Of a stretch of DNA of 64,000 nucleotides, positions 22,365-34,720 are shown one piece after another. Both the position numbers and the translations under genes were made by a program. The DNA is from Epiperipatus broadwayi (taxonomy: Eukaryota > Onychophora > Udeonychophora > Euonychophora > Peripatidae): NCBI GenBank assembly GCA_028023455.1, contig JAQFVV010000031.1:10034093-10098092 (forward strand), given 5' to 3'. The notes under the pieces were generated by a model. That model ran no database searches. It was given only the letters and a program-made list of their open reading frames with translations, and was not told the origin of the DNA. Every line of letters starts with the position of its first letter. Positions within the stretch are counted from its first letter, which is position 1.

Positions 22365-23345
22365 AACCATTATCAATCCACTGCAGGATGAAGGTCTCTC
22401 CAAGTTCAATCTGTCTTTTTCTATCTTTAGGTTCTCTTCCCCACATCACCCTTGCGCACTTTCTTATTTCAGCCATCCATCTCACATGTGGCCTCTTTTC
22501 TGGGTCCTTTACAATCTCTTGGAATCCAGTTTAAAATTTCAATTGTCCATCTATTACCATCTCTTCTAACAATATGTCCAGCCCATCTCCACTTCAGTCT
22601 TTTAAATTTTTCAATGAGGTCAGTTACACCTTCTCTTACCCATACATTGTGTTTTCGATCCCTTCTTGTTACTCCCAACATGCATCTCTCCATACTTCTT
22701 TGAGTCATCTGAAGTCTCTGTATTGCTCTTCTATTAAGTGTCCAAGTCTCAGATCCATAAGTAAGAACTGGCAAAACACATTTATTAAAAATCTTCCTTT
22801 TCCAACACATAGGCATATTTTCTTTTAGTATCAAGTTATTTCTACCAAGCACTCCAACCAAGTTTAATTCTATGATTAATTTCATCCATTATATTTCCAT
22901 CTGTATTAAGAAGCTGTCGAAGGTATTTGTAATGTTAACTTCTTCTAACTCATCATAATCAATCTTTATTTTCATATTTTGAGAAAATCTATTAAACATT
23001 ACTTTAGTCTTTTTAACATTTATTCTTAGTCCTACTTTCCTACTTTCATCTAATAACTCTTGCAACATTTTCTGTAGCTCTAAAGCATTATTTGCAAAAA
23101 CAACTACATCATCTGCAAAATCTAAATGACTTAAATAATCTCCATTTACTTTCATTCCTTTAGCTTTCCATTTTAATCCACAAAATACTTCTTGCAGCAC
23201 TGCTGTAAAAAGTTTTGGAGATATGAAGTCACCCTGTTTTACACCCTTTTCAATGTTGATTTTCCTACTATCATTATGTAATCTAATTGTTGCTGTTGCA
23301 TTTTTATAAATATTCTTTAAAATATGACAATATCTAGATCTACAT
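22365..23345 (-). pseudogene. RTE-type LINE, 5'-truncated RT
   Basis: Minus strand reads GVKQGDFISPKLFTAVLQEVF (23170-23270), then LSHLDFADDVVVFANN (about 23100) with the catalytic FADD intact, then RKVGLRINVKKTKVMF, a hallmark of RTE/BovB-like RTs. After a frameshift near 22887 come LPVLTYGSETWTLN, the TYGxETW motif, and RLKWRWAGHIVRRDGNRW, the RxxWxGHIxR motif. The 3' end carries CACTGCAGGATGAAGG and an irregular CATCA-rich tail. The endonuclease half is missing. Confidence 0.9.
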
Positions 23346-24328
23346 CTTAACGGTCCAATACAGTTGACAAAGTGATTTTCTCTCCAAATTAAATATAGTT
23401 TAATTTTATTTTTGTAAAATATTAAGTTTTAAAACTTCTATCACTTTAATTACAATAAATAAAATTAGGAGCATGTAAAGCACTGGAGAGAGAAGCTATA
23501 ATAAGTACAAATTATAAAGAATATAAAATAATCAGCAGCTTAGTGCTTTCGAGGTGAGTTGCCTCATATTCATTGCAATAGTAATAAATAGTGCAGAAAT
23601 CAGTGTTAATGACAATTTGCAAAATACATGCAAATAAAATTCTTTATGTATTTGGAGATATCAAAGCAGGTGTCACATCTGTTGATGGAGCTTTTATTAC
23701 CAGTAATAAAATATGCTTCTTTAATTTTCCACTTACTGTCATTTTTCTCTACGCACACTATTTTTGGGTTAGATGGTTCAAATGTATGATCAGTCTTTTT
23801 TGAATGTTCTGAAAATATTGATGAATTGTCATTATTTTTCTGTGCTCTATTGTATGTATATCTATGTCACACAGTTCTGTTAATTATACTGGCTTTGGTA
23901 TCACCATAGTAAATGGCCTGGAATGAGGGCATGAGATGCTACAAATGACATGGGGGGGTTTGAGTGGGATCACTTTTGTATTTGGAGTTGTTAATAAGGT
24001 GATTAGTGCAGGGGGGGGGGGTTATAGAAACTGATTTAAAATTTGTTAGATAAGGCTTTAATCAGTTGGTTAGAGATTTTAGGGATGTGTGGGAGGGTAA
24101 TATATGGATGGTTGCGGTCTTTATTGTTGTTTAAAATTTGTAGAATTGTTTAATTTTGTTAATAATAGTATTATGTTTGAAACCTGCCTATAATAAATTC
24201 TTAGTGTAAAGATAAATGTTGTCTTTTCTGTCTGATTTGAATTTGTATAATTGCATATTGCTATATAAGAATGCATTTAGGCCTGCGAATTTGTGAGAGC
24301 TTAGGAAATTGGAATTAGGGGGGATAAA

Positions 24329-24492
24329 GCCTCTGATTTCAAGGGGCTTTATAGTCATGGAGGAATTTATGGCTTTTTTTGTCTGGAGTAGCCATAGATC
24401 CAGATATGTTGCCTCTGATTTCAAGGGGCTTTATAATCCTGGAGGAATTTATGGCTTTTTCTGTCTGGAGTAGCCATAGATCCAGATATGTT
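24329..24492. repeat. 82-bp tandem doublet inside PLE 2
   Basis: Copies at 24329-24410 and 24411-24492 begin GCCTCTGATTTCAAGGGGC and differ at only a few bases, duplicating about 27 codons of the decayed ORF. Confidence 0.9.
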
Positions 24493-25072
24493 AGACTCTT
24501 GGAATCATCTTCAGTTATAGAATTAATAGTTTAAGTTGGTGTGTTGTTGGATTTCTTGTATAATGCATGCAGTAATATGTTTAGTGGCAGTAAGAAATAT
24601 ATCATCTACATACTGTGTATATGTAATATCAGGGAAGTCAGCCTGATATTTCACTATCATTTGGTTTTCAAAGTAATTCAGAAAAATGCTGGTGACAATT
24701 CCACTCAGAGGCAGACCCATCGGCCAACCATTTTTCATGATGTACCATTTGTCTTCAAACATAGCATATATGTGGTTGTTCATCCAAGACAAAAGTGACA
24801 CAATGAAATTAATGTGGTTGGTTGGGAAATGGATGTTTATGAGTTTGTGATAGACAATCTGAATAGATTGTTTTCTATCAATGCATCCATATATTTCCTT
24901 GACATCGAGAGCAGTCATGTGGATGTTAAATTGATGGTGGCATCCATAATCCTGTTTACAAATTGAAAAGAAGATTTAATAAAGTGAGATCCAAAGCCCA
25001 AGTTATCAACTAGCAATTGATTGACAAATTCAGCTGTTTTGAAATAATGGACTCCCCTGAAATCCATTATTA

Positions 25073-25140
25073 GACAAAGTGGTGCTTCAGGCTTATGCAG
25101 CTTTGAGACAAAGTGGTGCTTCAGGCTTATGCAGCTTTGA
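25073..25140. repeat. 34-bp tandem doublet inside PLE 2
   Basis: Two identical copies of a unit beginning GACAAAGTGGTGCTTCAGG at 25073-25106 and 25107-25140. It repeats the LHKPEAPL segment out of frame. Confidence 0.9.
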
Positions 25141-25370
25141 ATTAGCAAATATTCTCATGGCTTTAGTGGAAGAGAGGTAAACTTGGTAGTATTCTAAGTG
25201 GAAATGCCTTTATTTTTTGTGAAGTTGGAGAACAGCAGATGTAAATTTATCATGGTTAAGCTTGTTGTTGACGTTTAAAACTGAGGTAAGGTGGAGGTTT
25301 GAAATTTGTTCATTTATTTTAGTTTTGTATTTGTTGGAATTCAAAAGCACAAACCTATTCCTCTTCTAGT

Positions 25371-27174
25371 ATGAATGGATGGTCTTCAAGGACCTCAGAC
25401 AAAGAATTAATTTCCTTCACTTAAAATAAAATATCAGGCATAATGTCATGAGAAAATATTAAACACTACAATAAGTAACCTGAAGTAAACAATTCTAATC
25501 TTAAATATAGACAAGGAGGTTTATATGATTCCCCTTCATTTAAACAAAACCCAAATATAAATAGAATAACAGCACATTTATTAATGATCGATTGATGTTG
25601 CTAGTATATTCGCTAACCAGTCAGCTTATAATTAGGTAATACTACAATTCTTTCATGATGAGGAAAAGATATCTAATTTAATAGCATGATGATGTAGAGA
25701 GAAATTAACATTTTAAAATAATAATATAATGTAATGGGACAAGTTACCGAAATAATAATTCATGTTCAACCAAGCAAATATTGATTGCATAAAAAACTTA
25801 TACTTGTATAATTTCTCCCTTGATAATAGAAATTAGTATAATAATAAAATAAATTCACCAGTTGAAAATCATTTGCATGTCAAATTAAATTCAACAAGTA
25901 AACATATAGAAATTAATTGATATTTGCTGGATTAACATAAACATAAAGGTAGCATGAAAGAATATTACAATTTATATATTTCTAAATTAAAGCAATGAAA
26001 TAAAGAGTTTAAGTGGAGCCATAATACATTATAAATAATAGCTAGGCATGGTAGCTATTTAAAAAAAAAATAAACATTGCATTACAAAATCATATTAATA
26101 ATTATTCAAATACTAAAGAATAGGAATTTAGAGTTCATTCAACGGCTTAGATTTATTACATTCTGATAAGACTTGAAATTTATGGCTGGACAGGTAGGAA
26201 TTCTCAAATAGCACAGATTAAACAAAGTTGATGTCACAAATTCAGCAAGACAGGAGGCAGCATATTGGATTCAAATTATATCATACTTTGGATTATTAGG
26301 CAGTATTCAATGGATGTCATTTCTGGTGGAGGTTGATCTGGAGAGGATGGAAAACTGAAACTTAGCCCCTCTACTTGGTGATCATTATAAAATTACTATT
26401 GGTGTGGATTTGTTTGTTACATCTCTGCACTTTTTTTTCTTTTTTCTTGTTTGAAATTTAGCACTGTTTATATGACTAAGTATTTCCTGGGAATGTTTTT
26501 AAGTTAATTTGCCAAGAGCTATAAGCTGTCTCTACCAAGAAGTACACCTTTGTTTAATTTTGCTTGTACAGACACAAATGATTGATTAACCCTAGAAAGC
26601 CATGTTTTGAATCTATTTCTATATTGGAAATAGATTTGTAAAGATATGAATCCACTTAAATATTTGGATATCCAAATTTTGTTATTACTGAACAATTTAA
26701 AAATATACTAATTGATTGCTCTTTTTGTCTTCTAAAAGTAAAATATGTTAATTGCTTTCTAGAACCTTCTCAATATTGCATCAGCCAAAATGCTATTTCT
26801 AAAGAAATCATATAAAATATATATAATACAAATATATAAATTTTAAATATTCCCCATATTTAAAATTAAGATTTACATATTCTCAGTTTTAATACTAGTA
26901 GATTTATGACTATCTGTAATATATATGTAAACACACATACACGACTGTTAGTAGAGGCAGAAATTAATTCTTTCCATATATTTTTTAAACAATAATTTAT
27001 TCCATATTTTAATACACATTTAATTATTTATTACATAGGGAGAATAAAACAGTTGTGTGTATATGTGGGCTTTCACCATCTGGTTGACTGAAATGGATGA
27101 TGTAGGTGGGTTTAAACCTAGTCTGTAGACAAAATGTCATCAGACAGTGAAGCAAAAATATGTACTGCAGATTT
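25371..27174 (+). repeat. 1.8-kb non-coding dispersed repeat, copy 1
   Basis: Direct-orientation copy of 36028-37860. Both start CTAGTAT..ATGG.TGGTCTTCA and end near AAGCAAAAATATGT....CAGATTTG, with ACAAGGAGGTTTATATGATT in between. No ORF or clear LTR/TIR was found. This copy has about 200 bp (26196-26400) absent from copy 2. It could be a non-autonomous element or a segmental duplication. Confidence 0.75.
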
Positions 27175-28136
27175 GAAACTTTACCTTCGCCTAGTTAGAG
27201 GAAGGAGAAAAAAAAAACAAAAAAAATGATCTTGGTACAGTTGAATAAACAGACAGGTGACAAGAGAAATATAGGCATCATTTCCTATTCTACATAAGAC
27301 AACTAAGTATGCCAGATGATATTACCCTCTTATATCTATACTTCATCACTGCACCTCATACACTTCACCATACACCATATACAATTTACTCATTTCCTCT
27401 TCTATTTCCTAAATTCCATTTATTTCTCTCTTTGGCTAAAATAACGTTACAGTTTGTCAGGGTTTAGGGATATGTAAGGTTTTAAGTGGTGAGCATTATA
27501 TGTCCCCTTTATTGAACCTTGTATGAAAGCATTTACTCCACACACTTTCCTTATCTTATATGGTCCCTTTATACAATGGAAATTTTTTTTTAAGTTCTTG
27601 CTTTTGGACAATGCTAATTTGTGGAATTATGGGACATACATAATCTCCTTCCAAAAACCTATGGTATTGCATGCACTTCCTTTGGGTCTGGAGTCTTGCC
27701 ATATGGGTCAATCATGACCTGGCAGTTTCTTGATACAATCTTCAGTTGATATTCAGGATAACCTTTGGCAAGGTTTTAAATATTCCCAGACCAGGTCTAT
27801 TGAAGTGAAGATGTCTCAAAGTGAAATCCGTGGAACCAGTGACTGAGTTAGTTATGGCATCCATAACTATACTGAGTTGGTTTACCAACCCCCAGTGATT
27901 TGTGAAGGTATATGTCTATAATAAATAATTGATTTCCCTTATTACATGTTCACACATGTTAGATTGTGGGTTCCTAACAAAGGTGAAATTGTAAGTAATT
28001 TTTTCCTTAAGTATCCATGCTCTCCACATATTGGAAGTGAATGCCAAGCCATAGTTTGATAAAAAATTGGGTTTTCTCACATCCACAAACTGTTTATCTT
28101 GGAATGTAGGGATAGTGCTTTTAAAATAAGCTCTTC

Positions 28137-28812
28137 TTATGGGGTAGACTTTAATATATTAGAAAAGGCATTGTAGGTGAGAAGAACATATTGGAAATGT
28201 TTATATTTTGGCAGAGGAACATAGTGATCTATGGACAATAATTCATTATCTTTACTTACCATGATGGAAATCTTCTTCCCAGCATACAAACTAGTTGAGT
28301 ACTTGCATTGGGCACAAATATTGCATCTCTTCAGGATGTCCAATATCTGTAAATACATATAAGGCCAATAGAATCAGCACCTTATCAATTCTTGTTTTTC
28401 TTGGCCTGTAGTGTCCTAAGTTATTATGCACATAAATGATGATTAGTGCACTTCGCTGTTAAGATACAATAATTTTTCAGGGACTATCTGAATCCTTGGT
28501 CTTTATATAGAGTATCCCTTTCTCTGTTTATATTAACACCATCTTCTTGATTTTGTAAAACATGAATGATATATCTGTACAAAGTTCCTGATTCTGCCAA
28601 TACCAGGGGTTCTTTAACTCTGAGCCCAAAGATATCCCTATTGATATTACCATTCTTTTCATGGTATTACCCAGAACTTTTGGGTTCTGAGAAGACATTT
28701 GAATTGGATTTTGGCTGAGGATATCTGCAACTTTGTTCTCTTGACCTGTGTTATTTGGGACCATGGGAGTACATTCCTTTAACATTTCTTGAAGTTGGTC
28801 ACATTTTTGCAA
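28137..28812 (-). pseudogene. Gypsy copy 2 integrase zinc region and RNase H-integrase linker
   Basis: Two open stretches, 28137-28358 and 28528-28812. The first contains ILKRCNICAQCKYS followed by SKDNELLSIDHYVPLPKYK, aligning with TTCVQTK...NDHYEPLPKFK of copy 1. The second contains KVADILSQNPIQ and NPWYWQNQEL, aligning with NIVADILSCHPV and NLRYWQNDQY of copy 1. Confidence 0.7.
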
Positions 28813-28989
28813 CTACACTAATGATGATTCATTTACTTTGTGGTCAATTATCACTACATCAACAGGTTGTATTAAGTAGTTTATTTCTGTAATTAAAAAG
28901 TCTCTTGCCATATTGAACATTATTGATTCCCCCTTTATGGTATATGTCCTATCCAAATTAATGGGGCATCTGTTTCAGGTTAGAAAGTC

Positions 28990-29340
28990 TGATCCTAATA
29001 CCATTTCATGCCCTAGTCGAACCATGATCAGGAATGCATGTCCAATGGCATGGTCACAGATTGTTATTTCCAACCATATCTGAGAATTTTTACTCCTTGC
29101 TCTTCACCAACAGCTAAGGTCAATTGCATCAGGTGAGTAGGAAGTTTTATAATTGCCTTCTCTTGATTTTCCTAGTTTTGGAACTAGGCCTTACAAACCA
29201 TGGACACATGGCTACATGAATCCAACAGTGCCAGTATGCTGATAGTTCTGATGTTAACCCTAATAGTTTGATTTTTTTCAACTTCATTCAGAGGCAGGGT
29301 CTATAATTCTTGAATGATGGTAGGGATTCAGTTTGAACAT
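28990..29340 (-). pseudogene. Gypsy copy 2 protease remnant
   Basis: Plus-strand phrases (TTAGAAAGTCTGATCCTAAT, TAAGGTCAATTGCATC) match 50215-50365 of copy 1, the complement of its protease. The aspartyl protease active site is altered from DSG to DSC. Confidence 0.55.
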
Positions 29341-30788
29341 TGAGTATGCTGGTCCTCACTTAACCTGGACAGTGGAGAAAGATTCAGTGGAGTCCCTCAA
29401 AGTTTTTTGATTTTTTTCCAGCATAGAAAATTTCTGTTGATGAATGTTTGACTGTGATCTTTTCCTTGCATGGAGTTATGTCTGATTGTTTATCTTGATG
29501 ACCTGGACTTGTGGTTAATCTATTTTACATGTTCTTTTATATGATTCCTGTGTAAGGTTCCCATAATCAATTGAGGACAAAAATGGGACATCCCATCTAC
29601 CTTAGTGATATGGCTGCTGATCATCATGCTTTGGATATCTCCCAGCTTATTGTGGTATATCTTCCTAATAATGTGTGCATCCAAATGTATAATTGCTGGT
29701 AATGCTCTAGACCTTGCCATTGTGGAACAAAACATTGGGTATTGATCACCTTTTGATTTGACTTATACTTTTCTATTAATAAGGTATGCAGTATGCCATC
29801 CTGTCACTTTTCATCCCAATACCTTTTTAAAAAGAGGTTTTATAGCCCTCATAGATTTTGGGCTTTTCTGGCAGTGGATTCCACCAATCTTTGGCTTTTC
29901 CACATAAGTAATGACTGGTAATCACAAACTGCTTTTCACTGCTTACTGGGTGAAAATAGAACAATTCTTGCAAATTCCATAAATATTCTTGAGAAATATC
30001 CCCGGTTTCCTTTCAAAAAAATTTTACCTGAAGGAAACATATCATATTAGAATGTTCCTCATTTCTGGGTATAGCATATGGGTTTTGAACAATCTCCCTA
30101 GTAACTGCTCCTTTGGATACATTGTTTCTTCAACATCCTTTAATTGATTCTCATTATCTCTATACAATACTGTATAGATAGGATGTGGATTTCTAACCCC
30201 TAGATCGGATATTCATATGGTTTCCTTCTTGTCATGGGGTCTTGGTTTGAGCATCATTTTAATTTGCTCCATTTCCTGATGATGTTATTAACTGCTTTAT
30301 TGATATTGGATCCTTGTTTGCATTTCTCTCAGAGTGGTTTTGATTTTTTGAATCTCCTTCCAAGAGGTTTGTTTGTCTTTCCTTAACTCATAGATATGGT
30401 CCTGCATCTCAGTCTGCCCTACTTGGAGTTCACTTACATGATTCTAATGGTCACTGATGCACTGTTAGGTTCCTCTCATCAGGGTTCTGCATTGCTGGGC
30501 TTGATTCTCAATTCATTGGCAATCTTCCTTGATGGCATGAGTCTTAGCTGCTGTCTCTCCAAAAGTATGCTTAACCCATTCTTTTGTTTGTTGACCATGC
30601 CCTTGATTCTTTCAAACTGATCATTAACTTTATGAGTATGTTTTCTTATTTCTTCAAATTGGGCTTGAGCTTCTAACCTCCTTTTTCTATAAGCTCTTCA
30701 AGATGTTTTGACCATTCTTCAGTTACTTTCTTGATGATGCTGCATATTAACATAATTAGATTGTAATTTCCTTCTAGAGTTCCTAATC

Positions 30789-30866
30789 ACAGATCCATGT
30801 TTTTTAACAATTTGTTTGGGTTCTTACACAGATCCATATTTTTTAACAATTTGTTTGGGTTCTTAC
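30789..30866. repeat. 39-bp tandem doublet
   Basis: Copies at 30789-30827 and 30828-30866 differ at one base (CCATGTT versus CCATATT), within the gag end of gypsy copy 2. Confidence 0.9.
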
Positions 30867-31040
30867 ATGTGACATCTGGACTCATGTTTGCTCATAACTG
30901 GTTGGCAACATTTTTATTTGTATGAGAAAACAGTGCACCACACCAATGTGTTACAATTAATAATTCATAAAATAATGTAATATCACAACTTCCTGTGCAT
31001 TCATAATGAAGCAGTCGGATCTGAGTTCGATCCTAGCTTC

Positions 31041-31440
31041 ATGTTATTTACCCTAATACTAACCTTAAATTTCCGATGCAATGGGGCTTTATACGTTCAA
31101 TCCACGCTAATTTCCATAATGAATAACTTATTTCAAATGCGTAGTAAAATTAATTAGTTTAGTTTAAATTTGATCAATTCTCTAAATAAAGTCATGATAA
31201 AATATTCATGAATTTATATATATTAAATTGCGTGGATTTCATGTTATTTACCCTAATACTAACCTTAAATTTCCGATGCAATGGGGCTTTATACGTTCAA
31301 TCCACGCTAATTTCCATAATGAATAACTTATTTCAAATGCGTAGTAAAATTAATTAGTTTAGTTTAAATTTGATCAATTCTCTAAATAAAGTCATGATAA
31401 AATATTCATGAATTTATATATATTAAATTGCGTGGATTGT
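31041..31440. repeat. 200-bp perfect tandem doublet
   Basis: 31041-31238 and 31241-31438 appear identical; the period is exactly 200. Starts ATGTTATTTACCCTAATACT. Identity over a full unit implies a very recent duplication or an assembly artefact. Confidence 0.95.
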
Positions 31441-31557
31441 ACGTATATATATTTGTAAATATTAAATATATATAATTGTTTGAAAGTTTCATTGCGTCGG
31501 GAATACTTGTTTTTTTCACCTTTAAATAATTTGTAAAGTTTCGTAGATTAAAAGCTA

Positions 31558-31725
31558 CATTCCTTCGATAAGCTTTAAAATTCTTAAAAACAATAGTAAA
31601 GTTTTATGAATTAGAAAAAGATAAGGATTCATTTTTCTAATTAAATCATTTTCAAATCTTAAGAATTCTTTTCAATTAGAGAAGGAATTCAAGCTAATTA
31701 GTTTGAAAGCCTTATCGAAGGAATG
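31558..31725. mobile_element. Mariner/Tc1-type MITE
   Basis: Perfect 15-bp terminal inverted repeats, CATTCCTTCGATAAG and CTTATCGAAGGAATG, flanked by TA on both sides (31556-31557 and 31726-31727). 168 bp with no ORF. TA target duplication is characteristic of the Tc1/mariner superfamily. Confidence 0.75.
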
Positions 31726-31738
31726 TATTTGAAAACAA

Positions 31739-31984
31739 CTAATTATAAAAAAACACATTGATAACAAAATGAACGCTAGCCTTAAGGCATCTGGACAGTA
31801 TATATAGCCCTGAAAAGTCAGGAAAAAAAACTAGCTTTGTTGTAGAGTAGTGCAGTGAACTCTGTGCGTATAAAAATTGTATTTCATCATGATAGAGGGC
31901 TAGAACATCAGGAATCTGGCTATGGTTCCTAAAGTCCCGAGAAATCTTCAATGGAGCTGCTGAACCTTTTTCCGGACCGATCAT
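31739..31984 (-). CDS. Unidentified 81-codon open frame in a less AT-rich patch
   Basis: The predicted product contains GSAAPLKISRDFRNHSQIPDV and is not recognised. The patch is visibly richer in G and C than its surroundings, so it could be an exon or an old element fragment. No convincing splice-site pair was found, and confidence that it is a gene is low. Confidence 0.15.
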   Translation of the reverse strand: MIGPEKGSAAPLKISRDFRNHSQIPDVLALYHDEIQFLYAQSSLHYSTTKLVFFPDFSGLYILSRCLKASVHFVINVFFYN

Positions 31985-32342
31985 TCTGCTAAAATTATGA
32001 AAGCTACTAAAATACTGTTCCAGTAGTCAACCGATGATGCCTATGTTTTCAACAACTTGGAGATGTAACTTAAGGACCAGCGGAAGGGGTAATATATTTC
32101 TATAATGAACGTTAAACTTTCTGGCCAGTTCGAACTTTATTTTACACTCCTCCTATTTAAGAGCTCTTTATTATTTAATGTAAAAATCTTTATAAAATGC
32201 TACTATAAATTTATATTGTAATTCTTTCAATCTCTAGTCTTTAAACTTTTTCTTTTCTTACCTGGCGGTTCGTTTAACATATTATATATATGTATTTATC
32301 GTGTGATTTATTAATGCTATTTAAAAATTATATGCCAATAAT

Positions 32343-32466
32343 CTTTCAACTCGATGAGCTCCTCTGTTCTATTTGCCTCATGCAAATATTATAATATTAA
32401 TTTCAAATAGTAATTCTCACCCATTAGAACTAAATTTGAAAGTTCTATTAATCATCGAGTCGAAAG
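32343..32466. mobile_element. Short inverted-repeat element (MITE-like)
   Basis: Terminal inverted repeats CTTTCAACTCGATGA and TCATCGAGTCGAAAG (14 of 15 matching) around a 94-bp non-coding centre. No target-site duplication was identified. Confidence 0.55.
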
Positions 32467-32819
32467 AAAATATTACATGTTTATTATTTTTATAATTGGC
32501 TAATAATAAACTATTAGCTCCGTTTTTCACCTATGTCCCCAGCTCCTAAGTTACAAGTGTTTATATATATTCATATAATGTTAAAATGGTATTTTCTTGC
32601 TTCACTAATGTTGATTTATTAATTCAAATATAATGTTAAATGTTTTTATTGCAAAAAGGGCCGATAAAGGGTTAAATAGATTTTAATTCAACTTTTGTTG
32701 TTATTTTGTATTAAGATTCAGGAAGAGCACGATATTAGGGCATAATTAATATAGTTTATAAATGTTTTAAAATAGTTCGATAAAAGCTCGTTTGACTTTA
32801 ATTAACTGGTCAAGTCATC

Positions 32820-33860
32820 ACGTAGAGCATTCTACATGGGTTTTATTTTTCAACGATGACTATCAAGTCATCATCATCGAACGTTGCTGACGCAGGGCAA
32901 TCTTCCGCTCCGTTAGGCTGGTCAGTGATCATATTCTCTTATTTAAATTTCTCAAGGAAGAAAGTACTTCCTTTCCTATTCATTAGTCAAAGGGCATAAG
33001 ACTTGTTAGATGCAAGCCGCCATAGGACTTCGATCATCGACTAGCGATCGTATTTCAATTTTACTCTCTGCCTCGTAAGCCGCCAGTACCGTTGCATTTT
33101 TGTTCCGGTAAAACCCGCTCCATGCTCGTAATTCGTGATGAAGTGATTTAAATTAAAGTTGAACAAATCCTCAAATATATTATTAATTAAATAAGTTTCA
33201 GATCAATTTTAAAGTTATGCCTTAAAATACGTTTTGCTCTTCGTGAATAGATTTCCGAATGTGAAAATAAATCTCACATTCCACCGTAATAAAATTAGAA
33301 CATTCATTTCCGTTCTTAATGAATACCTTTATCTGCCTTTATATTTCTCGTTGAGGGCATAGACATAGAATCCCATGTTGTGTAATACTTGTTGGCATAT
33401 GATAAGAACCGCCACTCTTATTATATTTATAAATTCTTTTAAAGACTAGAGGTAACTAATGCAATCTATATTTTATTGAACAAAACAAATTATTATTATT
33501 ATTAAATATTTTCTAACATACTTGGTTTCTTAGTTCATCATTCTTTTTATAATTATTTAAATGTTAATACTTGCTGTCTGTGTTGGCAACCCGAACATAC
33601 ATATGATTCGATTTAAAAGTAGTCAAAGTTAATTGATATTCGTGTCAGTAAAAGGGTCTCTAGTCCTCACCAACCATTGAGCTAGTTCTTGGCGCATAGC
33701 ACTGTGCCGTCAATTTCTGCTATCTGAGCTGTTGAGTTGGGTTTGAATTCAGTTTTGGTTAAGCTGAGTTTGAATCCGATTTGACTTGCGGTGGTGGTGG
33801 GTTTCGACCGGTACAATATATAGATCATCTCACCATCACAGTGCCTGTATGTTATATATA
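32820..33860. other. Comparatively complex, CpG-containing stretch without recognised genes
   Basis: 32860-33140 and 33650-33850 contain many CpG dinucleotides (GATCATCGACTAGCGATCG; CCGGTAAAACCCGCTCC) in contrast to the flanks. No ORF, tRNA or repeat was recognised. A control region or an old single-copy segment is possible. Confidence 0.3.
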
Positions 33861-34485
33861 AAGAAAACTATGGCTGGATTGCTAATTTACCTATTTCATA
33901 GCAATATATATTTTTTCCTACACAAGTAAGAACTTAAACTACTAACAATTAACAAATACATTACTACATCATCTAGTACCAAATACTTAAATTTATAAAT
34001 AATATCAGCTTTTTAAATTATTCCTCTAGGAATAATTCTCAATATTTATGCATCATGAGGTTTGTTCATGATATGAACACTTCTAAATACTGCAGTTTTA
34101 TCTACATTTAAACTGATTGAATTAAATCAAATTACATCCCAAAATCATAAAATAACATCTGATGTGTCTGTGTTATCAGCACCAAACTGTGCAGCAATAC
34201 CAAAAAAATCATTTAAGAGAAGTGAAACAATTACAACTCATCCAGATATGTCAATCCTGAGCAAAAAAAAAACTACTTACAATAATAAACATATTGTAGA
34301 TGAAAATATTACATATTAATATACATTTTAAATATACACTACAAGCTTAATGAGAATAAAGAAAAAAAAAATAATACCTAGGATGATGAATATATTCTAA
34401 CATAATGTAAATTTGCTCTACTGACACCACACATTAAATCACCAAGTCTGAAAAATTTCCATCAAGGGTAACCTAGTATCTGAAT
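33861..34485. other. AT-rich sequence, nothing recognised
   Basis: No supported feature. Confidence 0.4.
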
Positions 34486-34720
34486 CTAATATAAGTTGTT
34501 CATGTATATTTCAATGCTCCCACATTGAGGTGGCAAGCCCAGGGGGAAAAACCATGTACCAGCCAGAGTTATAATTTCACCCATCAGACCTAAATTTCAA
34601 ACAAAAGTATCCTAAATCCAGTCATGCCCAAGATACATAGGTCAAGAACATTCCTGAATTCTTCCCTGTTTGCTCACTTTCCACATCTATAACAAATGAA
34701 TTACATCTTTGATAATACAA
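34486..34720 (+). repeat. Dispersed repeat, copy 1
   Basis: Shares ATCC.GTCATGC.C.AGATACA.AGGTC and the following CCTGAATTCT with 52430-52480. Extent beyond this block is uncertain. Possibly an old SINE. Confidence 0.4.

Larger units (their letters stand above)
23600..25370 (-). pseudogene. Penelope-like element 2 (RT + GIY-YIG)
   Basis: Minus strand, 5' to 3': KLHKPEAPLCLIMDFRG and KTAEFVNQLLVDNLGF (24915-25148); TALDVKEIYGCIDRKQS (about 24870-24918); NGWPMGLPLSGIVTSIFLNY (about 24650-24730); YTQYVDDIFLTATK (about 24590-24630, catalytic YVDD intact); AIYYGDTKASIINRTV (about 23875-23925), a GIY-YIG start; and DHTFEPSNPKIVCVEKNDSK (about 23740-23790). Intervening stops and frameshifts kill it. 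It differs in family from PLE 1 (YVDDIF versus YVDDTF). Two internal tandem doublets (24329-24492 and 25073-25140) add to the damage. Confidence 0.85.
27440..30900 (-). mobile_element. Ty3/gypsy copy 2, internally deleted
   Basis: Same family as the element at 47160-51250. Integrase remnants occupy about 27480-28400, with the zinc-binding RCNICAQCKYS at about 28300. The linker ENKVADILSQNP lies at 28700-28740. Immediately after (near 28850-28865) the sequence jumps to the protease region, so RT and most of RNase H (roughly 1.2 kb) are missing. The protease site reads LALLDSCSH (about 29220-29240) where DSG is expected. Gag-like sequence continues to about 30890. The element cannot encode its own replication. 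Confidence 0.7.

Noticed and set aside
22297-22828. Serine/leucine-rich plus-strand open frames of 83-90 codons
   Set aside because: They are the antisense of the RTE LINE ORF on the minus strand.
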